Shown here piece by piece: positions 36,592 through 47,354 of a stretch of DNA of 64,000 nt. The stretch's first letter is position 1, and each line of letters begins with the position of its first letter. Under the pieces are notes generated by a model, which saw nothing but the letters and a program-made list of their open reading frames with translations, was not told the origin of the DNA and searched no databases. A program made the translations under genes and the position numbers. Source of the DNA: Variovorax sp. WS11 (lineage in GTDB: Bacteria; Pseudomonadota; Gammaproteobacteria; Burkholderiales; Burkholderiaceae_C); NCBI RefSeq assembly GCF_010499245.1, contig NZ_JAAGOW010000001.1:930001-994000 (forward strand), in the 5' to 3' direction.

Positions 36592-37584
36592 ATGCAACGC
36601 CGCACCCTCATCCGCACCACGCTCGCCTCGCTCGCCACCGCCCTGCCGGCCGTGCCCGCCTTCGCGCAGGGCAACTGGCCGACCGGCAAGGCCATCACCT
36701 ACCTCGTGCCCTTCCCGGCCGGTGGCACCACCGACGTGCTGGGCCGCCTGATCGGCCAGAAGCTCGGGCCGGTGCTGGGCACCAGCGTGATCATCGACAA
36801 CAAGGGCGGCGCCGGCGGCAGCGTGGGCTCGGAGATCGCCTCCCGCGCCGCGCCGGACGGGTACACGATGCTGGGCGGCACCATCAGCTCGCACGCCATC
36901 AACGTGAGCCTCTACCCGAAGATCGGCTACGACCCGCAGAAGTCCTTCGCCCCGGTCACGCTGATCGGCACCAACCCCGTGGTGCTGGTGGTGAACCAGG
37001 CCAGCCCCTACAAGACGCTGAAGGACGTGCTGGAGGCGAGCAAGGCCAAGGCGGGCGGACTCTCCTCCGCCTCGGCCGGCACCGGCACCTCGCAGCACCT
37101 GACGCTGGAACTGCTGGCCTACAAGTCGGGCGTGAAGTTCACCCACGTGCCCTACAAGGGCAGCGGCCCGGCGATCCAGGACGTGATCGGCGGCCAGGTC
37201 GACATGATGTTCGACACCACCGTGGTCGCCGGCCCGCACATCCAGAGCGGCAAGCTGCGCGCGATCGCCGTGAGCTCGGCCAAGCGCCTGGCCTCCATGC
37301 CCGACGTGCCGACGGTGGCCGAGTCGGGGTTGCCGGGCCTGAAGGACTTCGAGGTGCTGTCCTGGCAGGCGATCTTCGTGCCGGCCGGCACGCCGGCGCC
37401 GATCATCGACCGGCTGCACACCGAGATCGGCAAGATCCTGGCCCAGCCCGAGATGCAGGACAAGCTCAAGGGCTTCGGCATGCAGCCGGCGGACATGACG
37501 ACGGCGCAGATCGCGGCCTTCCAGAAGGCCGAGGTCGAGAAATGGGCGCAGGTGATCAAGGCGGCGAACATCAAGCCGGAGTAG
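36592..37584 (+). CDS. Bug family (TctC-like) periplasmic binding protein
   Basis: A 330-residue exported binding protein; signal peptide MQRRTLIRTTLASLATALPAVPAFAQ, family start ITYLVPFPAGGTTDVLGRL, and VPYKGSGPAIQDVIGG. AAGGAG precedes the ATG. It is the last gene of the plus-strand uronate arm, 61 bp after the lactonase. There are no TctA/TctB genes. It is clearly distinct from the Bug protein at 27.3-28.3 kb, so the island has two. The ligand is unknown. Confidence 0.9.
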   Translation: MQRRTLIRTTLASLATALPAVPAFAQGNWPTGKAITYLVPFPAGGTTDVLGRLIGQKLGPVLGTSVIIDNKGGAGGSVGSEIASRAAPDGYTMLGGTISSHAINVSLYPKIGYDPQKSFAPVTLIGTNPVVLVVNQASPYKTLKDVLEASKAKAGGLSSASAGTGTSQHLTLELLAYKSGVKFTHVPYKGSGPAIQDVIGGQVDMMFDTTVVAGPHIQSGKLRAIAVSSAKRLASMPDVPTVAESGLPGLKDFEVLSWQAIFVPAGTPAPIIDRLHTEIGKILAQPEMQDKLKGFGMQPADMTTAQIAAFQKAEVEKWAQVIKAANIKPE

Positions 37585-37651
37585 GTGCCGTCCCGCAGGC
37601 GACAGGAAGAGCGGTCGATAGAATCGCCTTCCTTTTTCGGGAGTCCCCTCC

Positions 37652-38503
37652 TTGTCCGACCGTTTCGCCGTCCTGCCGCAGTACCTGTTCCCCAAGCAGG
37701 CGCTGACGAACTTCGCCGGCTGGGTCGCGGGCAAGGAGCGCGGCGCGCTCACCACCTGGATCATCCGGCGCTTCGTCGCCAAGTACGGCGTCGACATGGG
37801 CGAGGCGCTGGACAGCGACATCGCGAGCTACCCCAGCTTCAACGAATTCTTCACCCGTGCGCTGAAGCCCGGCGTGCGGCCGATTGCGCAGGCCGACCTG
37901 GTCTGCCCGGTGGACGGCGCGATCAGCCAGTTCGGCGCCATCGAGGGCGACCAGATCATCCAGGCCAAGGGGCACCGCTACAGCACCACCGCGCTGGTCG
38001 GCGGCGACGCAACGCTGGCCGCGCAGTTCCAGCACGGGAGCTTCGCCACGTTGTACCTGAGTCCCAAGGACTACCACCGCATCCACATGCCCTGCGACGC
38101 GCGCCTGCTGCGCATGATCCATGTGCCGGGCGAGCTGTTCTCGGTGAACCCGGTCACGGCGCGCGGCGTGCCCGGCCTGTTCGCCCGCAACGAGCGCGTG
38201 GTCTGCGTCTTCGAATCGGCGCGCGGCCCCTTCGTGCTGGCGCTGGTCGGCGCCACCATCGTCGGCAGCATGGCCACGGTCTGGCACGGCGTGGTCAACC
38301 CGCCGCGCAGCGGCGAACTGCGGGAATGGCACTACGCCGACCAGCAGGTCGTGCTCCGGCAAGGAGAGGAAATGGGCCGTTTCCTGCTGGGCTCCACGGT
38401 GGTGATGCTGTTCCCCAAGCCGCCGCTGGAATTCAACCCGGCCTGGGCGCCGGGCGGTACGGTCCGGCTCGGCGAAGCGATGGCACGCTACCCCGCCGCC
38501 TGA
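37652..38503 (+). CDS. psd: Phosphatidylserine decarboxylase
   Basis: Makes phosphatidylethanolamine from phosphatidylserine at the inner membrane. The 283-residue proenzyme ends with the self-cleavage site LGST (FLLGSTVVML), where the Ser becomes the pyruvoyl group. Other conserved parts are CPVDGAISQFG, LSPKDYHRIHMPCD and a His in TVWHGVVNPP. The start is TTG at 37652 with GGGAG eight bases upstream. It is a single-gene unit after the uronate island; a GC-rich hairpin without a T run lies downstream at 38527-38545. Confidence 0.94.
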   Translation: MSDRFAVLPQYLFPKQALTNFAGWVAGKERGALTTWIIRRFVAKYGVDMGEALDSDIASYPSFNEFFTRALKPGVRPIAQADLVCPVDGAISQFGAIEGDQIIQAKGHRYSTTALVGGDATLAAQFQHGSFATLYLSPKDYHRIHMPCDARLLRMIHVPGELFSVNPVTARGVPGLFARNERVVCVFESARGPFVLALVGATIVGSMATVWHGVVNPPRSGELREWHYADQQVVLRQGEEMGRFLLGSTVVMLFPKPPLEFNPAWAPGGTVRLGEAMARYPAA

Positions 38504-38553
38504 AGGCCCCGCTTTCGCAGCCCGCGGCTGGCCTGATCGGCCAGCTATGAAAC

Positions 38554-38582
38554 TTGTAGCACCTCGTCATCTGGGCTATAGT
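38554..38582 (+). promoter_or_regulatory. Sigma-70-type promoter of the HxlR-like regulator
   Basis: TTGTAG (38554-38559) and TATAGT (38577-38582) are 17 bp apart, close to the consensus -35 and -10. The regulator's start codon is about 90 bases downstream. Confidence 0.65.
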
Positions 38583-38671
38583 CCCCGGCCCGGTCCGGTG
38601 GACGGGGTTTCAACAAGAACATGCAGCGGCGCCTTGCGGCAGCCCGTCGTCGCCCCGAGGAGATGTCCCTC

Positions 38672-39040
38672 ATGAGCACAAAGGAAAACGCAGCCGTCAG
38701 CCAACTGCTCGCGTTGCTCGAAGCCCGCTATGCGCTGCGCGTTCTCTGGGCGCTGCGCGACGGCCACGCCCAGACCTTCCGCCTCCTGCAAGACAGCGTC
38801 GGCAACATCACGCCCAACACGCTCAACACCCGCATCAAGGAGTTGCGCGAGGCCGGCATCGTGAGCCACGGCAGCGAGGGCTACTGCCTGACGCCCAGCG
38901 GCCAGGACCTGCTCAAGCGCCTGTCCGACCTGCAGGCCTTCGCGGTGAAATGGCAGCTGAACCAGGTCAGGAAGAACACGCCGGTGCCGGTGAAGCCGGT
39001 CGTACCGCCGCCGCCGGAGGCACCCCTGGCGCCTCGTTAA
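38672..39040 (+). CDS. HxlR-like winged-helix transcriptional regulator
   Basis: A 122-residue single-domain regulator. The winged helix ([46 protein letters not shown]) resembles HxlR/MarR-like repressors; the C-terminus ends in a proline-rich tail. The start at 38672 is chosen because AGGAG lies exactly nine bases upstream; ATG codons at 38621 and 38663 lack a usable SD. It lies just upstream of the FKBP gene and may be co-transcribed with it. No Cys typical of redox-sensing HxlR members is found near the N-terminus. Target unknown. Confidence 0.75.
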   Translation: MSTKENAAVSQLLALLEARYALRVLWALRDGHAQTFRLLQDSVGNITPNTLNTRIKELREAGIVSHGSEGYCLTPSGQDLLKRLSDLQAFAVKWQLNQVRKNTPVPVKPVVPPPPEAPLAPR

Positions 39041-39077
39041 ACTGCAGGGCTTTCCTTCCACTTCTCCAAGGACCGCC

Positions 39078-39428
39078 ATGCCCACCACCCCCTCCGGCCT
39101 CCAGTACGAAGACAGCGTTGTCGGCGACGGCGCCGAAGCCAAAGCCGGCCAGCACGTGCACGTGCACTACACCGGCTGGCTCTACAACGACGGCGTGCAA
39201 GGCGCCAAGTTCGACTCCAGCCGCGACCGCAACGACCCCTTCGCCTTCTCGCTGGGCGCCGGCCAGGTGATCAAGGGCTGGGACGAAGGCGTCGCCGGCA
39301 TGAAGATCGGCGGCAAGCGCACCTTGATCATTCCGCCCGCCCTGGGCTACGGCGCGCGCGGCGCCGGCGGCGTGATCCCGCCGAACGCCACCCTGAAGTT
39401 CGACGTCGAGCTGCTCGACGCCCACTGA
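39078..39428 (+). CDS. FKBP-type peptidyl-prolyl cis-trans isomerase
   Basis: A 116-residue single FKBP domain that speeds proline isomerisation during protein folding. The conserved active-site residues are visible: Tyr in [37 protein letters not shown], and the C-terminal FDVELLD. No signal peptide, so it is cytoplasmic. A strong terminator follows. It stands directly before the grpE-dnaK-dnaJ chaperone genes, which fits a folding role. Confidence 0.93.
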   Translation: MPTTPSGLQYEDSVVGDGAEAKAGQHVHVHYTGWLYNDGVQGAKFDSSRDRNDPFAFSLGAGQVIKGWDEGVAGMKIGGKRTLIIPPALGYGARGAGGVIPPNATLKFDVELLDAH

Positions 39429-39463
39429 GCGAGCCGTGCGGCGCACCCCCGCGCCGCCTCCGA

Positions 39464-39490
39464 AATGCGCCTCCCGAGGCGCATTTTTTT
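39464..39490 (+). terminator. Rho-independent terminator of the FKBP gene
   Basis: A 10-bp perfect stem (AATGCGCCTC at 39464-39473, GAGGCGCATT at 39476-39485) with a two-base loop, followed by a run of T. The T run directly abuts the -35 box of the heat-shock promoter. Confidence 0.9.
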
Positions 39491-39518
39491 CTTGAAATCT
39501 GCGCCGCTGGCCCCAGTT
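39491..39518 (+). promoter_or_regulatory. Sigma-32-type heat-shock promoter of grpE-dnaK-dnaJ
   Basis: CTTGAAA (39491-39497), a 13-base spacer, then CCCCAGTT (39511-39518). The consensus is CTTGAAA and CCCCATNT with 13-15 bases. It lies 57 bp before the grpE start. No CIRCE element was seen, so control is probably by RpoH alone. Confidence 0.8.
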
Positions 39519-39574
39519 GGCCCCGGATCGTTCCTTTTTCTTGATTTCCCGGCGAGGCCGCCGGCTTTTTGAGC

Positions 39575-40141
39575 ATGACTGACCCGCAAAACCACCAATC
39601 GAATCCCGAAACCCTGCAAGGCGAAGCGAGCCCAGAGGAACTGGAGGCCGCGCAAGCCGCCAACGAGGCGGACGCGCTGGCGGCCACCGGCGCCGAGATC
39701 GCCGAGCTCAAGGCCAGGAACGCCGAGCTGGCCGACCAGTTCCTGCGGGCCCAGGCCGACGTGCAGAACGCGCGCCGCCGCGCCGACGAGGAAATCACCA
39801 AGGGCCGCAAGTTCGCCATCGAATCCTTTGCCGAGAGCCTGGTGCCGGTGCTCGACAGCCTCGAGGCCGGCCTGGCCCACAAGGACGCCACGCCCGAGCA
39901 GATTCGCGAAGGCGCCGAAGCCACGCTGCGCCAGCTCAAGAGCGCGCTGGAGCGCAACAAGGTGATCGAGATCGCGCCGGCCGCCGGCAGCAAGTTCGAT
40001 CCGCACCAGCACCAGGCGATCTCCGTGGTGCCGGTCGAGGGCCAGGAGCCCAACACCATCGTCGGCGTGCTGCAGAAGGGCTACACCATCGCCGAGCGCG
40101 TGCTGCGCCCCGCGCTGGTGACCGTCACGCCGGCCAACTGA
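39575..40141 (+). CDS. grpE: Nucleotide exchange factor GrpE
   Basis: Exchanges ADP for ATP on DnaK. The 188-residue protein has an N-terminal acidic region, the long coiled-coil helix ([31 protein letters not shown]) and the C-terminal beta domain ending [14 protein letters not shown]...[20 protein letters not shown]. The start at 39575 (MTDPQ) is chosen over an in-frame TTG six bases upstream. dnaK follows after 106 bp. Confidence 0.95.
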   Translation: MTDPQNHQSNPETLQGEASPEELEAAQAANEADALAATGAEIAELKARNAELADQFLRAQADVQNARRRADEEITKGRKFAIESFAESLVPVLDSLEAGLAHKDATPEQIREGAEATLRQLKSALERNKVIEIAPAAGSKFDPHQHQAISVVPVEGQEPNTIVGVLQKGYTIAERVLRPALVTVTPAN

Positions 40142-40181
40142 GCCACCCACACGAAACCCACAGGAAATCCCCGCTCCTTCC

Positions 40182-40209
40182 CTTGAATCGAGACGGGTTA
40201 TCCACAAGT
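40182..40209 (+). promoter_or_regulatory. Possible second sigma-32 promoter before dnaK
   Basis: CTTGAA (40182-40187), a 14-base spacer and CCACAAGT (40202-40209) resemble a weak heat-shock promoter. It would let dnaK be made without grpE. The -10 match is poor. Confidence 0.35.
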
Positions 40210-40247
40210 TCACAACAACATCTTTTTCGCGTTCAGGAGTAAACAAC

Positions 40248-42197
<1,950 letters not shown>

Positions 42198-42232
42198 TCT
42201 CCCGACCCTGATACGAGGCTGGATCTCCTGAC

Positions 42233-42252
42233 AAAGGCGGTCCGGCCTTTTT
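42233..42252 (+). terminator. Weak terminator/attenuator between dnaK and dnaJ
   Basis: AAAGGC (42233-42238) pairs with GCCTTT (42245-42250) with a six-base loop, followed by TT. A short stem like this may lower dnaJ expression relative to dnaK rather than stop all transcripts. Confidence 0.45.
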
Positions 42253-42277
42253 CCGTTCTCGACCACTGCGACCGACC

Positions 42278-43411
42278 ATGGCCACCAAACGCGACTACTA
42301 CGAAACCCTCGGCGTTCCCAAGAACGCGAGCGAGGAAGAAATCAAGAAGGCTTATCGCAAGCTGGCGATGAAGCACCACCCCGACCGCAACCATGGCGAC
42401 AGCAAGGATGCCGAGACCAAGTTCAAGGAGGTCAAGGAAGCCTACGAGATGCTGTCGGACCCGCAGAAGCGGGCCGCCTACGACCAGTACGGCCACGCGG
42501 GGGTAGACCCGAACATGCGCGGCGGCGCCGGGCCCGAGGGCTTCGGCGGCTTCGCGGAGGCCTTCGGCGACATCTTCGGCGACGTGTTCGGTGCCCGCAC
42601 CGGGCGCGCCGGCGGCGGCCGCCAGGTGTTTCGCGGCAGCGACCTGAGCTACGCGATGGAGGTCACGCTCGAGGAGGCGGCCGACGGCAAGGAGGCCCAG
42701 ATCCGCATCCCCAGCTGGGACGACTGCGGCAGCTGCAAGGGCACCGGCGCCAAGCCCGGCACCAAGCCGATCACCTGCACCACCTGCCATGGCAATGGCG
42801 TCGTGCAGATGCGACAGGGCTTCTTCAGCGTGCAGCAGACCTGCCCGACCTGCCACGGCACCGGCAAGATCATTCCCGAGCCCTGCGCCACCTGCCATGG
42901 CCAGGGCAAGATCAAGAACCACAAGACCCTGGAGGTCAAGATCCCGGCCGGCATCGACGACGGCATGCGCATCCGCAGCACCGGCAACGGCGAGCCCGGC
43001 ACCAACGGCGGGCCCCCCGGCGACCTCTACATCGAGATCCGGCTCAAGAAGCACGAGTTGTTCGAGCGCGACGGCGACGACCTGCACTGCGTGGTGCCGG
43101 TCAGCATCACCATCGCCGCGCTGGGCGGCGAGATCAGCGTGCCCACGCTCAAGGGCCCGGCCGCCATCGACATCCCGGACGGCACCCAGAGCGGCAAGCA
43201 GTTCCGGCTGCGCGGCAAGGGCATCAAGGGCGTGCGCTCGACCTACCCGGGCGACCTGTACTGCCACATCCGCGTGGAGACGCCGGTCAAGCTGACGGAG
43301 CACCAGCGCAAGCTGATGAAGGAACTGGACGAGTCGCTCAAGAAGGGCGGCAACAAGCACAGCCCCACGGACAAGGGCTGGTTCGACAAGGCCAAGGAAT
43401 TCTTCAGCTAA
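42278..43411 (+). CDS. dnaJ: Chaperone DnaJ (Hsp40)
   Basis: Co-chaperone that delivers substrates to DnaK and stimulates its ATPase. The 377-residue protein has an N-terminal J domain with HPD ([11 protein letters not shown]), a Gly/Phe-rich linker (about 75-115), four zinc-binding CxxCxGxG repeats ([32 protein letters not shown]) and two C-terminal peptide-binding domains. All parts are complete. It is the last gene of the heat-shock operon. Confidence 0.97.
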   Translation: MATKRDYYETLGVPKNASEEEIKKAYRKLAMKHHPDRNHGDSKDAETKFKEVKEAYEMLSDPQKRAAYDQYGHAGVDPNMRGGAGPEGFGGFAEAFGDIFGDVFGARTGRAGGGRQVFRGSDLSYAMEVTLEEAADGKEAQIRIPSWDDCGSCKGTGAKPGTKPITCTTCHGNGVVQMRQGFFSVQQTCPTCHGTGKIIPEPCATCHGQGKIKNHKTLEVKIPAGIDDGMRIRSTGNGEPGTNGGPPGDLYIEIRLKKHELFERDGDDLHCVVPVSITIAALGGEISVPTLKGPAAIDIPDGTQSGKQFRLRGKGIKGVRSTYPGDLYCHIRVETPVKLTEHQRKLMKELDESLKKGGNKHSPTDKGWFDKAKEFFS

Positions 43412-44115
43412 GCCGGCCACGCCGGCGGCCGGGCCGGCCCGTAACAACCACGGTACGACCGGCCTGCCCGTCGTGAGACGGGCGGGCGCCATTGGTATCA
43501 ATTGGTCGCCCCGTGCCGTCGCGCCGGCTATCGGGCGGGCGGCGAGCCGAGCCGGAGCGCAGGCCGCCCTCCGTCTTCTTCAGACGTCCCAGGGCTGAAG
43601 ATCCCCTCATATATATGGAACGAGAAGAACGAAGCGCCGTCCTGCTTACGGCCGCTTGCTGCATTGCCGCAAACAAATCGGCCCGCCGGATTGGGCCTCG
43701 GAGCCCCAGGGCCGCCCGTTTCGCGCCGCACCGATCCCGCTTTCATGTCATGTCGGGAACAGTCTTTGCACATACCCTGCTGACGCCGGCGCGCGAATCG
43801 ATGATGATGTCCTACATCCGCAGCGGTAGTGCAAGTGATGGCAGCATCTCTCCTCGGTCGTAGGCTCGGTTGGTTTTGCATCGCGTTTATGCCGAATGGT
43901 CCCGCATTCGCGTCGGAACTTTTAGACAGACGGTTCGTTCTTATTTGAAAACCAATTTGCTCGACGCGTTGTTTGTTCTATGCTTTGAGCCAAGTTACTG
44001 CTCGAGGAGTTTTTCCTAAGCGTGCTCAACTCACCTGGCACCATTCCTGCGAACGATGCGACGTGTGCAGCACGGAAACTCCGGGCAGCGCCCCGCTGAC
44101 TCGATGGAGGTGTTT
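43412..44115. other. 704-bp gene-free region between dnaJ and prkA
   Basis: No convincing gene is seen: open frames here are Arg/Pro-rich with no domain. The dnaJ side has GC-rich inverted repeats (GCCGGCC at 43412 with GGCCGGC at 43432; GCCCGTC-GTGA-GACGGGC at 43466-43483), but no T run follows them. From about 43860 to 44020 the sequence is clearly more AT-rich than its surroundings and contains a promoter. The remaining leader to the prkA start is about 130 bases long. Confidence 0.6.
43957..43984 (+). promoter_or_regulatory. Sigma-S-like promoter of prkA-yeaH-spoVR
   Basis: TTGCTC (43957-43962), a 16-bp spacer and TATGCT (43979-43984) within TTCTATGCTTTG. The CTATGCT -10 with a preceding C resembles RpoS promoters (CTATACT). 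The E. coli homologues yeaG-yeaH are RpoS-dependent, which supports the call. Confidence 0.55.
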
Positions 44116-46038
44116 ATGGATGTCATCAGTAACTTCGCCGCCCGTTACGAGCGGACTCGCGAAGAGGTCCTCTCCCTGCAGGAGTACCTCGAGATCTGCA
44201 AACGGGAGCCCGCGGCCTACGCGACCGCGGCCGAGCGAATGCTCAAGGCCATCGGGGAGCCGGAGCTCGTCGACACGCGCAACGACCCGCGCCTGTCACG
44301 CATCTTCGCCAACAAGGTCATCAAGATCTACCCGGCCTTCCGCGAGTTCTACGGCATGGAGGACTCCATCGAGCAGGTGGTCTCCTACTTCCGGCACGCG
44401 GCGCAGGGTCTGGAAGAGCGCAAGCAGATCCTCTACCTGCTCGGCCCCGTCGGCGGCGGCAAGAGCTCGATCGCCGAGCGGCTGAAGCAGCTGATGGAGC
44501 AGGTGCCCTTCTATTCCATCAAGGGATCGCCGGTCAACGAATCGCCGCTCGGCCTCTTCAACGCCACCGAAGACGGCGAGATCCTCGAGAAGGAATACGG
44601 CATCCCGCTGCGCTACCTGAACCGCATCCTGTCGCCCTGGGCCGTCAAGCGGCTCGAGGAATACGGCGGCGACATCCGCCAGTTCCAGGTCGTCAAGCGC
44701 TACCCCTCGGTGCTGCGCCAGATCGCGGTGGCCAAGACCGAGCCCGGCGACGAGAACAACCAGGACATCTCCTCGCTGGTCGGCAAGATCGACATCCGCA
44801 AGCTCGAGACCTATGCCCAGGACGACCCGGACGCCTACGCCTACTCCGGCGGCCTGTGCCTGGCCAACCAGGGCCTGCTGGAGTTCGTCGAGATGTTCAA
44901 GGCGCCGATCAAGGTGCTGCATCCGCTGCTGACGGCCACGCAGGAAGGCAACTTCAAGGGCACCGAAGGCTTCGGCGCCATCCCCTTCGACGGCATCGTG
45001 CTCGCACACAGCAACGAGAGCGAGTGGAAGGCCTTCCGCAACAACAAGAACAACGAGGCGTTCCTCGACCGGATCTACATCGTCAAGGTGCCCTACTGCC
45101 TGCGCGTCTCCGAAGAGATCAAGATCTACGAGAAGCTGGTGCGCAACTCCTCGCTCTCGCTGGCACCCTGCTCGCCCGGCACGCTGCGCATGATGGCCCA
45201 GTTCTCGGTGCTGACGCGGCTGAAGGAGCCGGAGAACTCCAGCATCTTCAGCAAGATGCAGGTCTATGACGGCGACAACCTGAAAGACACCGACCCCAAG
45301 GCCAAGTCGATCCAGGAGTACCGCGACTACGCGGGCGTCGACGAGGGCATGAGCGGCGTGTCCACGCGCTTCGCCTTCAAGATCATCTCCAAGGTCTTCA
45401 ACTTCGACAGCGGCGAGGTCGCGGCCAACCCGGTGCACCTGATGTACGTGCTCGAGCAGCAGATCGAGCGCGAGCAGTTCGCGCCCGAGACGGAGCAGAA
45501 GTACCTGTCCTACATCAAGGAGCTGATGGCGCCGCGCTATGCGGAGTTCATCGGCAAGGAGATCCAGACCGCCTACCTCGAGAGCTACTCCGAGTACGGC
45601 CAGAACATCTTCGACCGCTACGTGACCTACGCCGACTACTGGATCCAGGACCAGGAGTACCGCGACCAGGACACCGGCGAGGTGTTCGACCGCGGCTCGC
45701 TCAACGCCGAGCTCGAGAAGATCGAGAAGCCCGCGGGCATCAGCAACCCCAAGGACTTCCGCAACGAGATCGTGAACTTCGTGCTGCGCGCGCGTGCCGG
45801 CAACGCGGGCAAGAACCCGCTGTGGACCAGCTACGAGAAGCTGCGCACGGTGATCGAGAAGAAGATGTTCTCGAACACCGAGGAGCTGCTGCCCGTCATC
45901 AGCTTCAACGCCAAGAGCAGCGCCGACGAGATGAAGAAGCACGAGGATTTCGTCAACCGCATGGTGCAGAAGGGCTACACCGCCAAGCAGGTTCGCCTGC
46001 TCTGCGAGTGGTACCTGCGCGTGCGCAAGAGCTCATGA
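44116..46038 (+). CDS. prkA: PrkA family serine protein kinase (YeaG-like)
   Basis: A 640-residue protein, close in length to E. coli YeaG (644). The N-terminal AAA domain has the P-loop LLGPVGGGKSSI and a downstream PrkA C-terminal domain distantly like protein kinases (RAGNAGKNPLWTSYEKLRTVIEKKMFSNTEELLPVISF). The family acts in nutrient and stress adaptation; E. coli YeaG is induced by RpoS and nitrogen limitation. The start at 44116 (MDVISNFA) has GGAGG eight bases upstream. It heads a three-gene operon with YeaH and SpoVR, the common order in proteobacteria. Confidence 0.94.
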   Translation: MDVISNFAARYERTREEVLSLQEYLEICKREPAAYATAAERMLKAIGEPELVDTRNDPRLSRIFANKVIKIYPAFREFYGMEDSIEQVVSYFRHAAQGLEERKQILYLLGPVGGGKSSIAERLKQLMEQVPFYSIKGSPVNESPLGLFNATEDGEILEKEYGIPLRYLNRILSPWAVKRLEEYGGDIRQFQVVKRYPSVLRQIAVAKTEPGDENNQDISSLVGKIDIRKLETYAQDDPDAYAYSGGLCLANQGLLEFVEMFKAPIKVLHPLLTATQEGNFKGTEGFGAIPFDGIVLAHSNESEWKAFRNNKNNEAFLDRIYIVKVPYCLRVSEEIKIYEKLVRNSSLSLAPCSPGTLRMMAQFSVLTRLKEPENSSIFSKMQVYDGDNLKDTDPKAKSIQEYRDYAGVDEGMSGVSTRFAFKIISKVFNFDSGEVAANPVHLMYVLEQQIEREQFAPETEQKYLSYIKELMAPRYAEFIGKEIQTAYLESYSEYGQNIFDRYVTYADYWIQDQEYRDQDTGEVFDRGSLNAELEKIEKPAGISNPKDFRNEIVNFVLRARAGNAGKNPLWTSYEKLRTVIEKKMFSNTEELLPVISFNAKSSADEMKKHEDFVNRMVQKGYTAKQVRLLCEWYLRVRKSS

Positions 46039-46061
46039 TGAGCTGACAAGGGAGTTCGGCC

Positions 46062-47354
46062 GTGGCAATGCTGCAGCAGATCATCGACCGCCGTCTGTCG
46101 GGGAAGAACAAGTCCATCGGCAACCGCGAGCGTTTCCTGCGGCGCTACCGCGAGCAGATCGGGGAAGCCGTACGCCGCGCCGTCAGCGGCCGCAACATCC
46201 GCGACCTCGAGCAGGGCGAGGACATCACGCTGCCCAAGCGCGACGTGTCCGAGCCGGTGTTCGGGCACGGCCCCGGCGGCGACCGCGAGTACGTGCACCC
46301 GGGCAACCGCGAATACGTCAAGGGCGACCGCATCGAGCGGCCCCAAGGCGGCGGTGGCGGCAAGGGAAGCGGCTCGCAGGCCGGCGACGGCGAGGGCGGC
46401 GAGGACGACTTCGTCTTCCGCCTGACCAAGGAAGAGTTCATGCGGGTCTTCTTCGAGGATCTCGCCCTGCCCCACCTGATCCGCACCCAGCTGGCCGAAG
46501 TGCCGGAATGGAAGAGCCACCGCGCCGGCTTCACCCAGGACGGCATGCCCACCAACCTGCACGTGGTGCGTTCCATGCGCGGCGCGCTGGCGCGGCGCAT
46601 CGCACTGGGCGGCGACTCGCGGCGCGAGATCCGCGAGCTCGAGGCCCACCTGCTGCACCTGAAGCGCAGCCCGCGCGCCGCCGATGCGCTGGTGCAGCGC
46701 GAAATCCGCGACACCGAGGCCAAGATCGAGGAGCTCAAGGCCAAGGCCAAGCACATCCCTTATCTGGACCCGATCGACCTGCGCTACCGCAACCGGGTCA
46801 AGGTGCCGATCCCCTCGGCCAAGGCCGTGATGTTCTGCCTGATGGACGTCTCGGGCTCGATGGACGAGGCGCGCAAGGACATGTCCAAGCGCTTCTTCAT
46901 GCTGCTGTACCTGTTCCTGACGCGGCACTACGACAAGATCGAGCTGGTCTTCATCCGCCACCACACCCAGGCCAGCGAGGTCACCGAGGAAGAGTTCTTC
47001 CACGCCACCGAGACCGGCGGCACCGTGGTTTCCAGCGCGCTCACGCTGATGCACGAGATCGTCCGCGCGCGCTTCCCCAGCAACGAGTGGAACATCTACG
47101 GCGCCCAGGCCAGCGACGGCGACAACTGGCACCAGGACAGCGGCCGCTGCCGCGAGCTGCTGGCCGACCACCTGCTGCCGCTGGTGCGCTACTACGCCTA
47201 CGTGCAGGTGGCGGATGCCGAGCAGAACATGTGGGAGGAGTACAGCCAGCTGGTCGACTCCCACAAGAATTTCGCAATGCGCAAGGTTGCCGACGCGGCG
47301 GACATCTACCCGGTGTTCCGCGACCTGTTCAAAAAGGAGAGGGGGACGGTGTGA
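46062..47354 (+). CDS. YeaH/YhbH family protein (DUF444)
   Basis: A 430-residue protein with a glycine-rich linker (QGGGGGKGSGSQ, about residue 90) and a C-terminal von Willebrand A-like domain with the metal-site motif DVSGSMDEARKDM. The start is GTG at 46062 with AGGGAG seven bases upstream. Homologues are always next to PrkA and are thought to act with it; the molecular role is unclear. Its stop overlaps the spoVR start as GTGA. Confidence 0.92.
   Translation: MAMLQQIIDRRLSGKNKSIGNRERFLRRYREQIGEAVRRAVSGRNIRDLEQGEDITLPKRDVSEPVFGHGPGGDREYVHPGNREYVKGDRIERPQGGGGGKGSGSQAGDGEGGEDDFVFRLTKEEFMRVFFEDLALPHLIRTQLAEVPEWKSHRAGFTQDGMPTNLHVVRSMRGALARRIALGGDSRREIRELEAHLLHLKRSPRAADALVQREIRDTEAKIEELKAKAKHIPYLDPIDLRYRNRVKVPIPSAKAVMFCLMDVSGSMDEARKDMSKRFFMLLYLFLTRHYDKIELVFIRHHTQASEVTEEEFFHATETGGTVVSSALTLMHEIVRARFPSNEWNIYGAQASDGDNWHQDSGRCRELLADHLLPLVRYYAYVQVADAEQNMWEEYSQLVDSHKNFAMRKVADAADIYPVFRDLFKKERGTV

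Noticed and set aside
38527..38545. Terminator after psd
   Set aside because: The GCTGGCC/GGCCAGC hairpin lacks a T run; listed only as a note.
43492..43863. Possible 123-residue gene in the dnaJ-prkA gap
   Set aside because: Arg/Pro-rich, no SD, no domain; not supported.
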